Shown here piece by piece: positions 1-12,434 of a stretch of DNA of 64,000 nucleotides; position 1 is the first letter of the stretch, and the number at the start of each line of letters is the position of its first letter. A model generated the notes under the pieces. That model worked only from the letters and a program-made list of their open reading frames with translations, was not told the DNA's origin and searched no databases. Source of the stretch: Schistocerca nitens (Eukaryota > Arthropoda > Insecta > Orthoptera > Acrididae); the NCBI RefSeq assembly GCF_023898315.1, contig NC_064622.1, positions 353,815,234 through 353,879,233 of the forward strand, in the 5' to 3' direction. Position numbers and translations under genes: made by a program.

Positions 1-369
1 AGAGTGAGTTAACTCATCAACGAAATTAACATTAACTTCATTTAATTGCAGATGACAAGCTACCAGTACTTGATAATGTACGAATAACCCTATAATATAA
101 AATTAAGGTAATGACAGCACCTAATAAAAACTGTTTTTAGGCCTAATTTTCATAGAACGGTTATCACAAAATACTTTAAAATATCACAGATTTCAATAAA
201 GGAAACCCACTGACAAAGGTACTGAAGTGTGTTTGGATCTATATGGAAAAACAGTGTTTTGCGTAACAGGCGGACCTTATATCCAATAACCACGATAAAC
301 TGCATGTTGGGAAGTTTATCTATACTACTAATGCGAATGTGAAGACAAGTCGTTGTTTAAAGTGAAAAG

Positions 370-640
370 TGACCGATTTGCTTCAAATTTTTACGCGATA
401 TTGTACTGAACATTCGGACGGACGTTAGAAAAAAATTCGAAAACTTCCTGACCGATTTACTTCAAACTTTTACATATTACTGTAATGCACATTCGGATGG
501 ATATGTGATACATAAATATATATGTAATATATACAGTGGAAACGTTTCCACCAAACATTTCGAAAAGTTCTTGACCGATTTACTTCAAATTTTTACACGT
601 TACTCTAATAAACTATCGAACAGACATAAGGGAGGAGAAT
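370..640. repeat. Degenerate short tandem motif
   Basis: A motif reading roughly 'gaccgatttacttcaaa' followed by an AT-rich stretch recurs at about 371, 450 and 573, so the unit is near 79 bp with a longer third interval that holds an AT-rich stretch. A related diverged stretch lies at about 15780-15910. No open frame or family could be assigned. The first 370 bases of the window are AT-rich and hold nothing I recognise. Confidence 0.5.
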
Positions 641-730
641 GGACAGAGAAAGTGTGAACAGGAGATCCGATCAAATATTCATTTCCCATGTAGCACTATC
701 GAAGCATTGCCAGGTTTGCTAGTGTATTAC

Positions 731-1118
731 ACAGGGTGTTAGGAACGTAAGTATAGATATTTCTATGGACGACTGAGGAAACGTACTGAACAACATCAGC
801 ATGTTCTTCTTTGCAAGATAATAATTAAAGCTATTACGGGTAGTATGTTTTCAGGCTGTTTGGTACTGACCAACTATGAGCGGCACAAGCAAGCCATTAA
901 TGATTATTTTCCCTGGGCTACTGAAGTGTAGGTGTGGGTGTGCAAAACAGACAGTCTATACCGACAAGCGTAGTCCAATTCGTGGAGCAGTTGTAACCAT
1001 TCAGAAAACATCGGGTAGTAAATTATGTTAGATACAATGAAAAACAGCTAACACACTGAAGTGGGTACATATTAATATATCAGTTGTAAAGATATCTTTA
1101 CAACCCCCAACACCCTGT
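731..1118. repeat. Candidate MITE with 10-bp terminal inverted repeats
   Basis: 'acagggtgtt' at 731-740 is matched by its exact reverse complement at 1109-1118. The 388-bp interior has no coding potential. I could not see a clean target-site duplication, so the boundaries and the superfamily are uncertain. Confidence 0.35.
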
Positions 1119-1455
1119 AATGCAACAGAAAACTCGTCGGAGACATGTCTAACGTAAATATTCTAAATTTACATTGCAGTTTTAGATTCGATACCGATAA
1201 CTTCGTTAAATATGACACAGTACGATAAATCTTCGTCTACAGATATATTCCGCAAGCCCCATTCGGAACATGGCGGAGAGTATCTTGTACCACTGCCAGT
1301 CATTGCCGTTCCTATTCCATAAGCAAATGGAGCGAGGAAAAGCTATACTTCTGTAATAGTCCTGATTTCTCTTACCATGTCTTCGCGGCCCTTACGCGAG
1401 ATGTAGACTGGTGGCAGTAGGTTCGTTCTGCAATCTGTCGCAAACGCCGGAAATA

Positions 1456-2720
1456 CACACATCAAAAAAAGTTTTGCATCACCCCAGTTCCCAGAACTCC
1501 TGAAGATGACTGTGGATATTGTCTCAAGACACAGTCCCTTTGACTGTTCAAAGATGTCACTAAACCCTCCCAAAGATGTAAACACCATGCATGAGCAGCG
1601 CCTATTAGACGGAGGGTGCCCGACAGCCGATCAGTTCCAGTCATTCCACCAGGAAGGAGGTACACGACTGCAGTTCAACCGTGCCTAAACGGTCAATACT
1701 GCGTATCGATCGCGTCCGCATTGTTACTTTGTGCCAGGAAGGGTTCTCAACAAGGAAAGTGTCCAGGCGTCTCAGAGTGAACCAAAGCGATGTTGTTCGG
1801 ACGTGCAGGAGAGACAGGAACTGTCCATGACATGCCTCGCTCAGTTCGCCCAAAGGCTACTACTGCTGTGGATGACCGTTACCTACGGATTATGTCTCGG
1901 AGGAACCCTGACAGCTACGCCACCATGATGAATAATGCTTTTCGTGCAGCCACAGGACGTCGTGGTACGACTCAAACTGTGCGCAATAGCCTGCATGATG
2001 CGCAACTTCACTCCCGATGTCCATGGCGAGGTCCGTCGGCAACCCGGTCAGGCTGAACGAATTAGACACACTGTCTGGCGAGTGCAGCAAGGTGGAGGCT
2101 CCCTGATGTTTTGGGGTGGCTTTATGTGGGGCCGACGTAAGCCGCTGGTGGTCATGGAAGGCGCCGTAACGGCTATACGATACATGAATGCCATCCTCCG
2201 ACCGATAGTGCAACCATATCGGCAGCATATAGACGAGGCATTTGTCTTCAAGGACGACAATTCGTGCCCCCATCGTGCACATCTTGTGAATGACTTCCTT
2301 CAGGATACCGACATCGCTCGACTAGAGTGGCCAGCATGTTCTCCAGACATGAACCCTATCGAACATGCCTGGGATAGATTGAAAGAACACTCTGACGGAT
2401 CTACGCCGAATCGCCGTTGAGGAGTGGCACAATCTGGACCAACAGTGCCTTGATGAGCTTGTAGATAGTATGCCACGACGAATACATGCATGGATCAATG
2501 CAAGAGGACGTGCTGCTTGGTATTAGAAGTACCGGTGTGTACACCAATCTGGACCACCACATGTCAAGGTCTCGTTGTATGGTGGTAAAACATGCAATGT
2601 GTGGTTTTCATGAGCAATAAAAAGGGGGGAAATTATGTTTATGTTGATCTCTGCTCCAATTTTCTGTACAGGTTCCGCAACTCTCGGAACAGAGGTGATG
2701 CAAAATTTTGTTGATGTGTG
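1456..2720 (+). mobile_element. Tc1-like element, degraded (family A)
   Basis: Inverted ends start 'cacacatcaa' on the left and end 'ttgatgtgtg' on the right and match for about 30 bp. TA target duplications are visible at 1454-1455 and 2721-2722. The 1265-bp length is normal for Tc1. It sits in the 3' untranslated part of the minus-strand LINE, which continues on both sides, so it is younger than that LINE copy. Confidence 0.85.
1790..2525 (+). pseudogene. Tc1-like transposase remnant
   Basis: The N-terminal half (about 1790-2056) shows a Tc1 helix-turn-helix region ('RPKATTAVDDRYLRIMSRR'). The catalytic half in another frame (about 1935-2420) keeps 'EGAVTAIRYMNAILRPIV', 'KDDNSCPHRAH' and 'SPDMNPIEHAWD', giving 34 residues between the second aspartate and the glutamate (DD34E). 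The tail 'MPRRIHAWINARGRAAWY' ends at about 2525 in a third frame. At least two frame changes separate the parts, and the first catalytic aspartate region is not readable. It acted as a cut-and-paste DDE transposase on TIRs of its own kind. Confidence 0.8.
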
Positions 2721-3061
2721 TATAAACTTCTTGAATCCTGCTTCGCAAAAAGGACGTCCCCTTTGCACCAGGTATTCCCATTTCTGTTCATGGGGCATTT
2801 TCGTTGTTTGATCGATGCTAATCCTCTGAATTGATTCGATGGTTTCTTTCACTTCTACCGGTTGGGGATTGAAGAATGTGTCACACAAGTGTTGTACACT
2901 CCGTCTCCGTTATAGGTAAGTTACGCGTATCTAGAATTCTCCCAATAAACCGAAGTCGACCATTCGCCTTCCCTGCTACCGACCTAACGTGTTCGTCCCA
3001 TTTTATATCTTTTTCCACCGTTAAATCTGTTGCGAAACTCAACTTGCCCTTTTTCTCGCAT

Positions 3062-3810
3062 GATAAGCTGCGAACTGTGAATGAAGGGAAACAGGCAGAT
3101 TCCAAATTTTTAGATTTCCGGAAAGCGTTTGACACGATGCAGTCTGTTAAAGAAGGTATTAGAATATGGAATAGGATCACAGGTATGTCAATGCCTCGAA
3201 GTCCTCTTCAGTTATAAAACCATGCCGGCCGGAGTGGCCGTGCGGTTCTAGGCGCTAGTCTGGAACCGCGCGACCGCAACGGTCGCAGGTTCGAATCCTG
3301 CCTCGGGCATTGGTGTGTGTGATGGCCTTAGGTTAGTTAGGTTTAACTAGTTCTAAGTTCTAGGGGACTGATGACCTCATAAGTTAAGTCCCATAGTGCT
3401 CAGAGCCATTTGAACTTTTTTTTTTCATTTAAATATCTGCACGGAACGTTGCAAAGCGATATAAAAGTGAACGAGCATGTGAGGAGTGTGGTAGAAATGG
3501 CGACCGGTCAACTTCTGTTTATTGGGAGAATTCTAGGAAAATGTGGTTCATCTGTAAAGGAGACTGCCTATAGGACGCTAGTGTGACCTACTCTTGAGCA
3601 CTGCTCGAGTGTTTGGGATCCGTAACGGGGAGACACCGAAGCAATTCAGAAGAGGGCTGTTAGATTTGTTACTGGTAGGTACGAATCATATGCAAGTGTT
3701 ACGGTAATGCTCCGGAAACTCAAATTGGAATCCGTGGAAGGTAGGTGATACTCTTTTCGAGGAACACTACTGAGAAAATTTAGAGAATCGGCATTTGACG
3801 CTGACTGCTG
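3062..3810 (+). mobile_element. LINE fragment, inverted inside the minus-strand LINE
   Basis: On the plus strand, 'FLDFRKAFDTM' (RT box A) is read at about 3105-3140. After the SINE, a C-terminal segment 'EHVRSVVEMATGQLLFIGRIL' and 'EAIQKRAVRFVTGRYES' is read at about 3450-3690. The stretch that should hold the FADD catalytic box is absent, so this is an internally deleted copy of the surrounding family in opposite orientation. Inversion during target-primed insertion (twin priming) or a later insertion could explain it. Confidence 0.65.
3224..3425 (+). mobile_element. tRNA-derived SINE (type A)
   Basis: It begins 'gccggccggagtggcc', has an internal polymerase III A box region and a B box 'ggttcgaatcc', then the shared body ending 'cagagccatttgaac' and a T-run. 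This ~200-bp family recurs at least 14 times in the window. It uses LINE enzymes in trans to move. Confidence 0.9.
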
Positions 3811-5411
3811 CTGCCCCCTACCCATCAGATCATTTGTGTTTATAGAGAACAAGAGCAGGCTTATTATACTTCACTAAGGCACTCCTGACAGTACCATTGT
3901 CTCCGACGAACACTCGCCGTCCACATTCTGGATTATATAGTATTACTTAAGAAGTTCTCGGGACACCCTTGCATATGAGAAGCTATTCCGTATGTAGGGA
4001 CCTTCGCTAACAGTCGTTAGCGTGGAATTGTGAGAAACACTTTCCAGAAATGTAAGAATAAGTAATCTGCCTGTTGATATTCACTCATAGTTCGCACGAT
4101 ACCACGCTAAAAAAGGCCACGCTGAGTTTCGCAGGACCGATGCTTTCTAAATCCGTGCTGACTTGTAGACTAAAGCCTTTCTGCCCCAAGGAAAGTTATT
4201 TTCTTCGCGCTTAGTATGTCCTCAAGAATTATGCATCAAACCGACGTTAAAGATATTGGTCTGCAGTTTTGCGGGCTCTTTTTCTATCCTTCCAATATAC
4301 GGGAGTTGCCTGCACATTTTTCCAGTTGTTTTAGACTTTTCTGTTGGGCGATAGATTTTACGGGAAACATCAGCTAAGTGTGGTTTCAGAGCTGAGAAGT
4401 ACTCTCTGTTACACCGAACTGGGGTCCCATCTGGTCCTGGGGACTTATGACTATTTCTTTTGTCAATTCTTTTAGCTGCTTTTCGACGAGGGGAATGACT
4501 ATTTCTGTGTTCTCTACACGGACGTTTGCGCGACGGTCAAACGGTGTCACACAAGACTGGTCGACGAGTTATTGGATAGAAGCCATTTACTCGCTTAGTA
4601 ATTCTACATAGGATCAGAATGTTCTAGGATTCTCGGCAAGACCTTTCGCTGACGTATGACTGTGGAAGTAGTATGCTTTGCGCATCGATATTTTTATATA
4701 TGCACAAACTTCTGTTATTTTTCACTTGTCGACAGTTTGGTGTTCGTTTTTGAACCAAGAATAATCTATGTTTCTCAGCATTCTCTGAACTGTCTTATTA
4801 AACCACGGCGGATCTTTTCGGTCCTGAATCCCCTCACTCGACACATACTTCTCCAAAGCGCGATTTCCAATCAGTTTAAACTTTTCTCATAATTTCTTTA
4901 CGTCCATCGTATTGGAACTAAATAACGCCCGTTTGTTGTCTAAATAGGGTGTAAACAACCGCTTTTTCGTTCTCTCCGACGAATAAACTCTCCTAGCTTT
5001 GTTGACGGATTTATTAACTGAAGTAATCATGACATCGTGATCGCTAATTCCCTGTCTTTACAGACACTGTCGATAAAGTCTGTAACTACAAGATCTAAAA
5101 TATTTCCATTGCTTCTCCGCGAACTGACTGTCCGTACCATCTGCAATGAATCCATAAACGTCTTACTGTCTACTTTAAAGTAGCCTCTAATTAATATTTC
5201 ATGGTCAGGGTACTTCCGTACTACTTAAAGGCTTGATCTGAATGATTATATAGCTGTTACGCCGGAATCGGAAATGAATCAGGCATTAGACTACGCTAGA
5301 GATCAATCTGTTACCAAAAATTTTATTTCGCATTAACATTCGTTGACGTTGTCAACCTTACAACCCAACCTAGACCTCGTGCAACGGTAGAGATCATTCT
5401 TCCATCACAAC

Positions 5412-5966
5412 ATGATTTCAGGGGGGATACCATTGAAAGATAACAAAATATCGTCTTTCAAAAGAAAGTTGACTCTTTTTAGTTCACAAATACTTAACAA
5501 TAACTTTTCGGCATTCGCTACTCTTACATCATTTTTAGAAGAAAATGAACTGGCTCCCACGGAAGATTTAGTTCCACACATTATTACACATTCAGAAGTC
5601 CTTCAAACAAGTTTTGAAAAGTACTTTCCCGAAGGTTACACAAAATATGACTGGATAAGAAATCCATTTTTAAGAAGAGAACCGAAAGAAGTAATTACGA
5701 AAGGAACTCGCCGACATGACTAGCGACAGTTCAATGGAAGATGCTTTCAAAAAGAAAACTCTGCTTTCTTTTTGGATGTGAACAAAAACAAATATCCCTC
5801 TCTTTTCAAACAGGCAGTCCGAATTTTGGTGCCGTTTGTTGCTATTTACATGTCTGAAAGTGGATTTTCTGAGTTGTAGATTTAAAGTCAAAACAGAAAC
5901 AGACTTAACGTTGACGGTTAAGCTGAGATCAATCGATTCAGATTTTGAAGCCTCAAGCTTGAAATA
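5412..5966 (+). pseudogene. hAT-family transposase C-terminal remnant
   Basis: The open part (5412-5723, 103 aa) reads 'SFKRKLTLFSSQIL', 'FATLTSFLEENELAP' and 'SFEKYFPEGYTKYDWIRNPF', matching the region before the dimerisation domain in ZBED/FAM200-like hAT proteins. Beyond the stop, frames shift but still give 'SSMEDAFKKKTLLSFW', then 'YPSLFKQAVRILVPFVAIYM' and 'SESGFSEL', the hATC dimerisation motif, ending near 5966. The N-terminal zinc finger and most of the catalytic core are absent. The flanking sequence shows no terminal repeats that I could pair. It could be a decayed transposon or a relic of a domesticated copy. Confidence 0.7.
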
Positions 5967-7278
5967 AACAACAACACGAAACTAAATAAAAAAATTTAGA
6001 TGTTCTTTCATTACAAACTGAATTTAAAAACTGACTGATTACAGATTTTAAAATATGATTTACCGTCAAAGTTTGATATACCTCTGAATTATTTTTGCTT
6101 TTTGGACTCTAATTTACTACTTTGCCTGCTTGCTGTATTACTCTTTTGCAAAACTGGTTTATATTATTTCTAGTGTTAAGAGTTTAACAAATATTTTAAA
6201 CGTCGTCCCTCTCTTTACTCATTGAATATTTGTATCAGAAAAGGCTTAATTTAATTTCATATCATTTGCTACAAGTAAATGTCACATGCGAACATGAACG
6301 ATTGTCATAAAATAACACACGAAGAACTTTGAAACATATGCAAGAGGAAATTAACCACAACCAACCGATTCAATTTTCACCCAAAGAAGTTACGTTCGTA
6401 GCGCAATCCTGTTCGTCATGAAATTACCACACACTGGTATACTAAATTCATACTAACTCTCTCTGAAATCTTCCCGAAAAGAATAGCTGAGGGCTACTTT
6501 GATGCTTACACCACATGCTTCACGTGGTCAACTTGGTTTACACAAACAGTGTAACTCCACAATAATTTTGATAATTAAAATAAATTACATCGAAACGCAA
6601 TTTACAAAAGAAAAACCTCGAACTGGGTACTATCGTCTTACTATTAACCTGATGGGTCAAACAATTGTATAAGCACGTGGTAGTGGTCTCGCAAAGTACA
6701 CCCCACGTGGGTTGAACATAAAGAAAAGTTGCTATATTGAAAAATTTTGTCAAGACGAGATGTTATAATCTCACACACATTCACATTTAAGATTGATGAT
6801 CTTAGTTAGAGTTACTGATCAACACGTGGTTCCACTTTACTCACAAAGTAGTGACAAAGCAATTACCGGAAGATATTCTGAACTTCACACTCGAATTACA
6901 CTGCGTTGCAATTTAAGATAACACTAGATATTTTAGAGCTAAACCTGAAATAAAGGTGATTAGATTTTCAGTTAGGCTGAACTTAAGAAATCCATTGTCC
7001 TACGGACTTAGCACACACGCGCTTAGCTGGAGATCTTACCACTTCAGACGCTCGCCGCGGACAGACTGACGTGGGCCCCTACCGAGCGTGCTTAACAGAT
7101 ACAAACGGAAGTGACCAGAGAGGCAGCTTGCTATACCAACATGACAAGGGATGGACAGGACCATACTAAGAATAGAAACCTCTCTGCTTTTAGAAAGCGT
7201 AGCTACCTGTTCCGACGTTGGTCCTACTGTTCTCTAGCAGACAGGCTTATCTGCTACCATCAAGCATGCAACTAGAAA
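5967..7278. other. No gene recognised
   Basis: About 1.3 kb of AT-rich sequence. A 71-residue minus-strand frame at 6538-6753 has no motif. The last 300 bp are more GC-rich but without recognisable elements. Confidence 0.5.
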
Positions 7279-7280
7279 TA

Positions 7281-8702
7281 CACTCCTGGAAATTGAAATA
7301 AGAACACCGTGAATTCATTGTCCCAGGAAGGGGAAACTTTATTGACACATTCCTGGGGTCAGATACATCACATGATCACACTGACAGAACCACAGGCACA
7401 TAGACACACGCAACAGAGCATGCACAATGTCGGCACTAGTACAGTGTATATCCACCTTTCACAGCAATGCAGGCTGCTATTCTCCCATGGAGACGATCGT
7501 AGAGATGCTGGATGTAGTCCTGTGGAACGGCTTGCCATGCCATTTCCACCTGGCGCCTCAGTTGGACCAGCGTTCGTGCTGGACGTGCAGACCGCGTGAG
7601 ACGACGCTTCATCCAGTCCCAAACATGCTCAATGGGGGACAGATCCGGAGATCTTGCTGGCCAGGGTAGTTGACTTACACCTTCTAGAGCACGTTGGGTG
7701 GCACGGGATACATGCGGACGTGCATTGTCCTGTTGGAACAGCAAGTTCCCTTGCCGGTCTAGGAATGGTAGAACGATGGGTTCGATGACGATTTGGATGT
7801 ACCGTGCACTATTCAGTGTCCCCTCGACGATCACCAGTGGTGTACGGCCAGTGTAGGAGATCGCTCCCCACACCATGATGCCGGGTGTTGGCCCTGTGTG
7901 CCTCGGTCGTATGCAGTCCTGATTGTGGCGCTCACCTGCACGGCGCCAAACACGCATACGACCATCATTGGCACCAAGGCAGAAGCGACTCTCATCGCTG
8001 AAGACGACACGTCTCCATTCGTCCCTCCATTCACGCCTGTCGCGACACCACTGGAGGCGGGCTGCACGATGTTGGGGCGTGAGCGGAAGACGGCCTAACG
8101 GTGTGCGGGACCGTAGCCCAGCTTCATGGAGACGGTTGCGAATGGTCCTCGCCGACACCCCAGGAGCAACAGTGTCCCTAATTTGCTGGGAAGTGGCGGT
8201 GCGGTCCCCTACGGCACTGCGTAGGATCCTACGGTCTTGGCGTGCATCCGTGCGTCGCTGCGGTCCGGTCCCAGGTCGACGGGCACGTGCACCTTCCGCC
8301 GACCACTGGCGACAACATCGATGTACTGTGGAGACCTCACGCCCCACGTGTTGAGCAATTCAGCGGTACGTCCACCCGGCCTCCCGCATGCCCACTATAC
8401 GCCCTCGCTCAAAGTCCGTCAACTGCACATACGGTTCACGTCCACGCTGTCGCGGCATGCTACCAGTGTTAAAGACTGCGATGGAGCTCCGTATGCCACG
8501 GCAAACTGGCTGACACTGACGGCGGCGGTGCACAAATGCTGCGCAGCTAGCGCCATTCGACGGCCAACACCGCGGTTCCTGGTGTGTCCGCTGTGCCGTG
8601 CGTGTGATCATTGCTTGTACAGCCCTCTCGCAGTGTCCGGAGCAAGTATGGTGGGTCTGACACACCGGTGTCAATGTGTTCTTTTTTCCATTTCCGGGAG
8701 TG
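7281..8702 (-). mobile_element. Tc1-like DD32E element, copy 1
   Basis: Exact 1422-bp copy with ends 'cactcctggaaattgaaa' and the inverted counterpart finishing 'tttccgggagtg'. TA duplications lie at 7279-7280 and 8703-8704. Two other copies of identical length lie at 53502-54923 and 56463-57884. Near identity across copies indicates a recent burst. Confidence 0.93.
7436..8458 (-). pseudogene. Tc1-like transposase, one nonsense codon
   Basis: The 1023-bp frame starts at the ATG complementary to 8456-8458 ('MPRQRGREPYVQL') and ends '...GGYTLY'. It matches the intact copy at 56707-57729 except for a few substitutions. One of these turns the CGA of 'TYRRIAQ' into TGA at 8360-8362, about residue 33, inside the first helix-turn-helix. 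The rest, including D155, D244 and E277, stays open. A CpG transition explains the stop. Downstream reinitiation would give a 303-aa protein without the first DNA-binding helix. Confidence 0.92.
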
Positions 8703-8704
8703 TA

Positions 8705-9601
8705 CGTTTGCTCATTCATCCTTTCACACAGAAGGGAAGGGGGATGACAGTATCTTATCATTTCAGTATATAAAAGAAAGTGGATGTAGGTTCCGTATGA
8801 GACTGTGTGACATGAATTACATATAAACTGTGTTTTAAAGTGTAGTAGTGTGACAGATCGTTCTTGATTACGTGTAAAAGTAACACGTTCCACTGCTCAG
8901 TTTCCTCCCAGATAGTAACACCACAGTAAATTTAGAAGAGCAATTTATGCTCTAAATGACAACAGATTTAAGAAATTAACATGAAAGGAATCCAACAGAG
9001 ACCTTTCACGCTTTATCTCAACCTTTCTATTGGGGAAGTGGTGGTAGGGGTGGGGGCGGGAGGGCCGTGTTTGGGATTTTGGGAAGAACTACGTCTATGC
9101 TCCTCCAGTTCCAACGACTTTGGCTGACCCGCAATGCCGCATAGCAACATGCAGTTTCTCCTGTCTTCCAAAATTAAGGAACGAGTTTTTCTATCGCTTG
9201 GATGGTTTTCGTCCGTCAATTGGAGGGCACACTGAACTTTTGCGAATGGTAAATGGAAACTGCGATTCTAAACATAATTGTAAAAACCATCCCAAACTTG
9301 TACGTGTATGCACGTAGATGGTATACTCGTATCCTTAAAAATCGAGAGATTCTTTTAAAAATAAAAAATTAGTGGTCCCAAGCGTCAAGTAAAATTCACC
9401 CCAAGATTCTATCTACCTTCATTCATGTAGAAGGCGTAGTCTTGTGTAATCGGATGAGTCTTTTTGACATACAGGACGTATGAATAACAACGTTTTCATT
9501 CAAAAAATTTTAGTGTTCTACTGAATCACACCCTACACCTGACTATGGACCCACAGGAACCGAAATATATCGTGTTGCGAAGGTTCAGTAGGATTAAATT
9601 A
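8705..9601. other. No gene recognised; G-rich tract inside
   Basis: Unassigned sequence between two Tc1-like elements. At about 9033-9062 several runs of three or more G lie close together on the plus strand, a possible G-quadruplex. Short frames here lack motifs. Confidence 0.45.
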
Positions 9602-9740
9602 TACACTACCGTTTTGTGGAAATTGCAACACCAAGAAGGAAACGCATGAATTCAATTTATTTAATACCACAAGTTAGGTACATGACAAGTAACAAATGAT
9701 TACCTTTTCAGATCTGTACATGTTCTTTGAGCCCTACTAT

Positions 9741-10705
9741 TCAGTATGTCGTGTGTCCACCATGCGCTGCAATTAGAACTGCTATACGCCGTGGCATTGA
9801 ATCAATAAGGTACTGAACACATTCCTGAGAGATTTCCCTCCACGCAGTTTGTATCCGAGCCCGCAAATCCGTGAAACCAGTTACTGGAGGACCATGACGC
9901 ATCAGGTGCCGACCAACCATATCCCAGACATGTTCGATGGGCGACATGTCCGGCGAACGTGCAGGCCAGGGAAGCAATGGCACCCGTCGCTCTTCGAAGA
10001 AGGCCTTTACATTCCTCGCAATATGTGACCGGGAATTTTCCTGTTGAAATGTGGCCTGTGGAGATGCTTGAAGCACGGGCAGTACCTCAGGCTCCACAGC
10101 CTCCGTTAGGTACCGGTTGCTGTTCAAATGGCTCTGAGCACTATGCGACTTAACTTCTGAGGTCATCAGTCGCCTAGAACTTATAACTAATTAAACCTAA
10201 CTAACTTAAGGACATCACACACATCAATGCCCGAGGAAGGATTCGAACCTGCGACCGTAGCGGTCGCCGGTTGCTGTTCAATATGAACGTGGCGAGATCG
10301 GTTGTTGTAACCAACGGCACCCCAAACCATCACACCTGGTGTTTCTTCGCTATGCCGCTCCACAATGCAGTCCTCCAGGTTGCGCTCACCACGGCATCGC
10401 TGGTCACTGTAGGACACGTTGAAGTAGGACTCATCCGAAAAGATTACATGTTGTCACTTAGCACTGCAGTGACGGTGTTCACGTGCCCATTGCAGTCGGA
10501 GGAGCTTGTGGTTTCTGGACAATGGAAGCCGACGTAATGGTATGCGCGCAACCAGTCCAACCTGCAGCAGACGGCGACGAACCGTCGATGTTGAACAGTT
10601 CACACCGGTTGCAGTGCTCCAGCGACGAGCCAACACTTTCGATGACGCTGTACGGTCCGTAATGGCCATGTGGACAAGATGACGGTCATCCCGTGCTGTA
10701 GTCAC
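9741..10705 (-). pseudogene. Tc1-like transposase remnant split by SINE
   Basis: The C-terminal half (9741 to about 10112) keeps 'FQQENSRSHIARNVKAFFEE' and 'SPDMSPIEHVWDMV', a 34-residue spacing in which the second catalytic aspartate is replaced by glutamate (QEN for QDN). The N-terminal half (about 10454-10705) shows the second helix-turn-helix ('TGVNCSTSTVRRRLLQVGL') and 'RIPLRRLPLSRNHKLLRLQW'. A SINE at 10128-10266 separates the halves. Stops and frame changes make it inactive. Confidence 0.82.
10128..10266 (-). mobile_element. SINE type A, 5'-truncated
   Basis: Minus-strand SINE lacking its first ~45 bp, including the A box. The 15-bp target 'ccggttgctgttcaa' is duplicated at 10113-10127 and 10267-10281. 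It lies in the transposase of the surrounding Tc1-like element. Confidence 0.92.
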
Positions 10706-11131
10706 GTTCCGTGGTCCAGTTGCCGCTCGTCGCTGCGTGCGACGTTGCCTCTATCCACTGCTTTCACACACGCATCACTGTCGTAGCAGCATGCCCTGTG
10801 CGAACTGACATGTCACGGTATGGCAACCCCGTTTCCCGGAGACAGATCATTCTGTCCCGTTCGAACTCGCTCACATGCTAATATGGCTCTCTTTGACGTC
10901 GACGAGGCGTACTGGCACTCACAGTATTGTTTCCACCTTGTATGACAGCTCTGCGCCGACTACACTAGGCGCAACACCGACCCTATCGGATCGACGCGAG
11001 AGGGCTCTGCACGGCCTACGTGTACCCCATCTCGCTACAGAAACGTATCACGCACCCGTCGCCACTTCCACCAAGTGTGGCGTTATTCGGGTAATTCCTT
11101 CTCGGTGTTGCACTTTTCACAAACGGCAGTG

Positions 11132-11939
11132 TTTGCCTGCTGGTCCTGCAGAACACTTGTGCACTTTATTCCCCTTCTAAATGCTAACATACTTACGTTA
11201 CTCAGGTTTACTTCTATGAGCAACAGAGGACTTCAATACAATGGACACACTTAATGCCGCGTTTAGGTACACAGATCTTTTTAACTTAAAGGATCTCAGA
11301 CGATTCCTTATCTCCTAGCCAAAATGAAATTCCTTCTTCCTTATACAAAATTGCTAATATTTTTCCAAGGAAGACCTGTGCATTAAATATTCCGTGGAAC
11401 GGCGTTAATCACTGGAGCCTCTCTGCTACACATCTGCCGACGTCAGAGCATCTGTCGCTGCGTGCATTACACCGCACGAAACAAAACGAAAATGTCAAAG
11501 AGAAATAACGAAACACAAGCAGAAACGTAATCTAGTTCATGTTACATAAATACATGACTGTTTATCAAAATATCTTATTTAATGGTTATTCGTATTACTA
11601 CAAAGTCACAAAAGAGAACGTTTACTCTTCATGTTTAATGTCGAGAGTACAGAAATTTTAAATCAAACAGTCATGAGAATCTTCCCAAATTAAAACTGCG
11701 AAATTTCTGTACCCTCATAGTCTGATTCAATGAAACAAGAAAAAATTGTGACCGAAGGCGTTACTATTATACTTCCTGTGTACTGGATACAGTCACATTC
11801 ATAGATGCGAAACATGGATAAAACTAGAATACATACTGCACACAAAAAACAAATCCATCGTATAAATAAAATTTATAGAAATTGCATATAGCATAAAAGC
11901 TTTTGTAACCGACGAACTCTATTGCACTTTTTATATTAT
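11132..11939. other. No gene recognised
   Basis: AT-rich sequence without motifs. A 12-bp inverted repeat 'gtacagaaattt' / 'aaatttctgtac' lies near 11645-11720 with a ~45-bp spacer, not obviously part of an element. Confidence 0.45.
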
Positions 11940-11947
11940 AGGACAAA

Positions 11948-12434
11948 GCACAACTTAATCATAGCTAACACTTGGTTCAAGAATCATAAAAGAAGGTTGT
12001 ATAAATGGAAGAAGCCTGGAGATACTGACAGGTTTCAGATAGATTATATAATGGTAAGACAGAGATTTAGGAACCAGGTTTTAAATTGTAAGACATTTCC
12101 AGGGGCAGATGTGGACTCTGACCACAATCTATTGGTTATGACCTGTAGATTAAAACTGAAGAAACTGAAAAAAGTTGGGAATTTAAGGAGGTGGGACCTG
12201 GTTAAACTGACTAAACCAGAGGTTGTACAGAGCTTCAGGCAGAGGATAAGGGAACAAATGACAGGTATGGGGGAAAGAAATACAGTAGAAGAAGAATGGG
12301 TAGCTTTGAGAGATGAAGTAGTGAAGGCAGCAGAGGATCAAGTAGGTAAAAAGACGAGGGCTAGTAGAAATCCTTGGGTAACAGAAGAAATATTGAATTT
12401 AATTGATGAATGGAGAAAATATAAAATGCAGTAA
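11948..12434 (+). pseudogene. RTE endonuclease C-terminal part
   Basis: About 160 residues read 'KHNLIIANTWF', 'DTDRFQIDYIMV' and 'DVDSDHNLLVM'. The SDH motif is the terminal catalytic block of apurinic-type endonucleases that nick the target in RTE elements. The N-terminal catalytic residues are lost to 5' truncation. A stop at 12434 is followed by further frame damage before the RT frame. Confidence 0.85.

Larger units (their letters stand above)
1215..5230 (-). mobile_element. CR1/Jockey-like LINE, minus strand, mosaic and dead
   Basis: Read on the minus strand from about 5230 downwards, this is a non-LTR retrotransposon. First comes the end of an apurinic-type endonuclease (a 'GNILDLVVTDFIDS' segment). 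Reverse-transcriptase blocks follow: 'SPGPDGTPV', then 'SPQNCRPISLTSV' and 'QHGFRKHRSC'. The C-terminal region ('KWDEHVRSVAGKANGRLRFIGRIL') lies at about 2900-3060, and the 3' untranslated part at 2721-2730 and 1215-1455. Stops and frame changes occur throughout. The copy is interrupted by the Tc1 element at 1456-2720 and, at about 3062-3810, by a plus-strand piece of the same family that itself holds a SINE. The region between RT box C and the C-terminus is missing from the minus-strand copy. Endonuclease plus RT would normally support target-primed reverse transcription; this copy cannot. Confidence 0.75.
9604..11131 (-). mobile_element. Tc1-like element, degraded, with nested SINE
   Basis: Left end 'cactaccgttttgtggaaat' (TA at 9602-9603) pairs imperfectly with the right end finishing 'cacaaacggcagtg' at 11131; the expected right TA has mutated to TT. 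Length without the SINE and its duplicated target is about 1.37 kb. Confidence 0.82.

Noticed and set aside
3240-3310. SINE heads as true tRNA genes
   Set aside because: A and B boxes are present, but the cloverleaf is incomplete, and the same head occurs many times with a long non-tRNA body and target duplications.
6538-6753. 71-aa minus-strand frame
   Set aside because: Too short, no motif.
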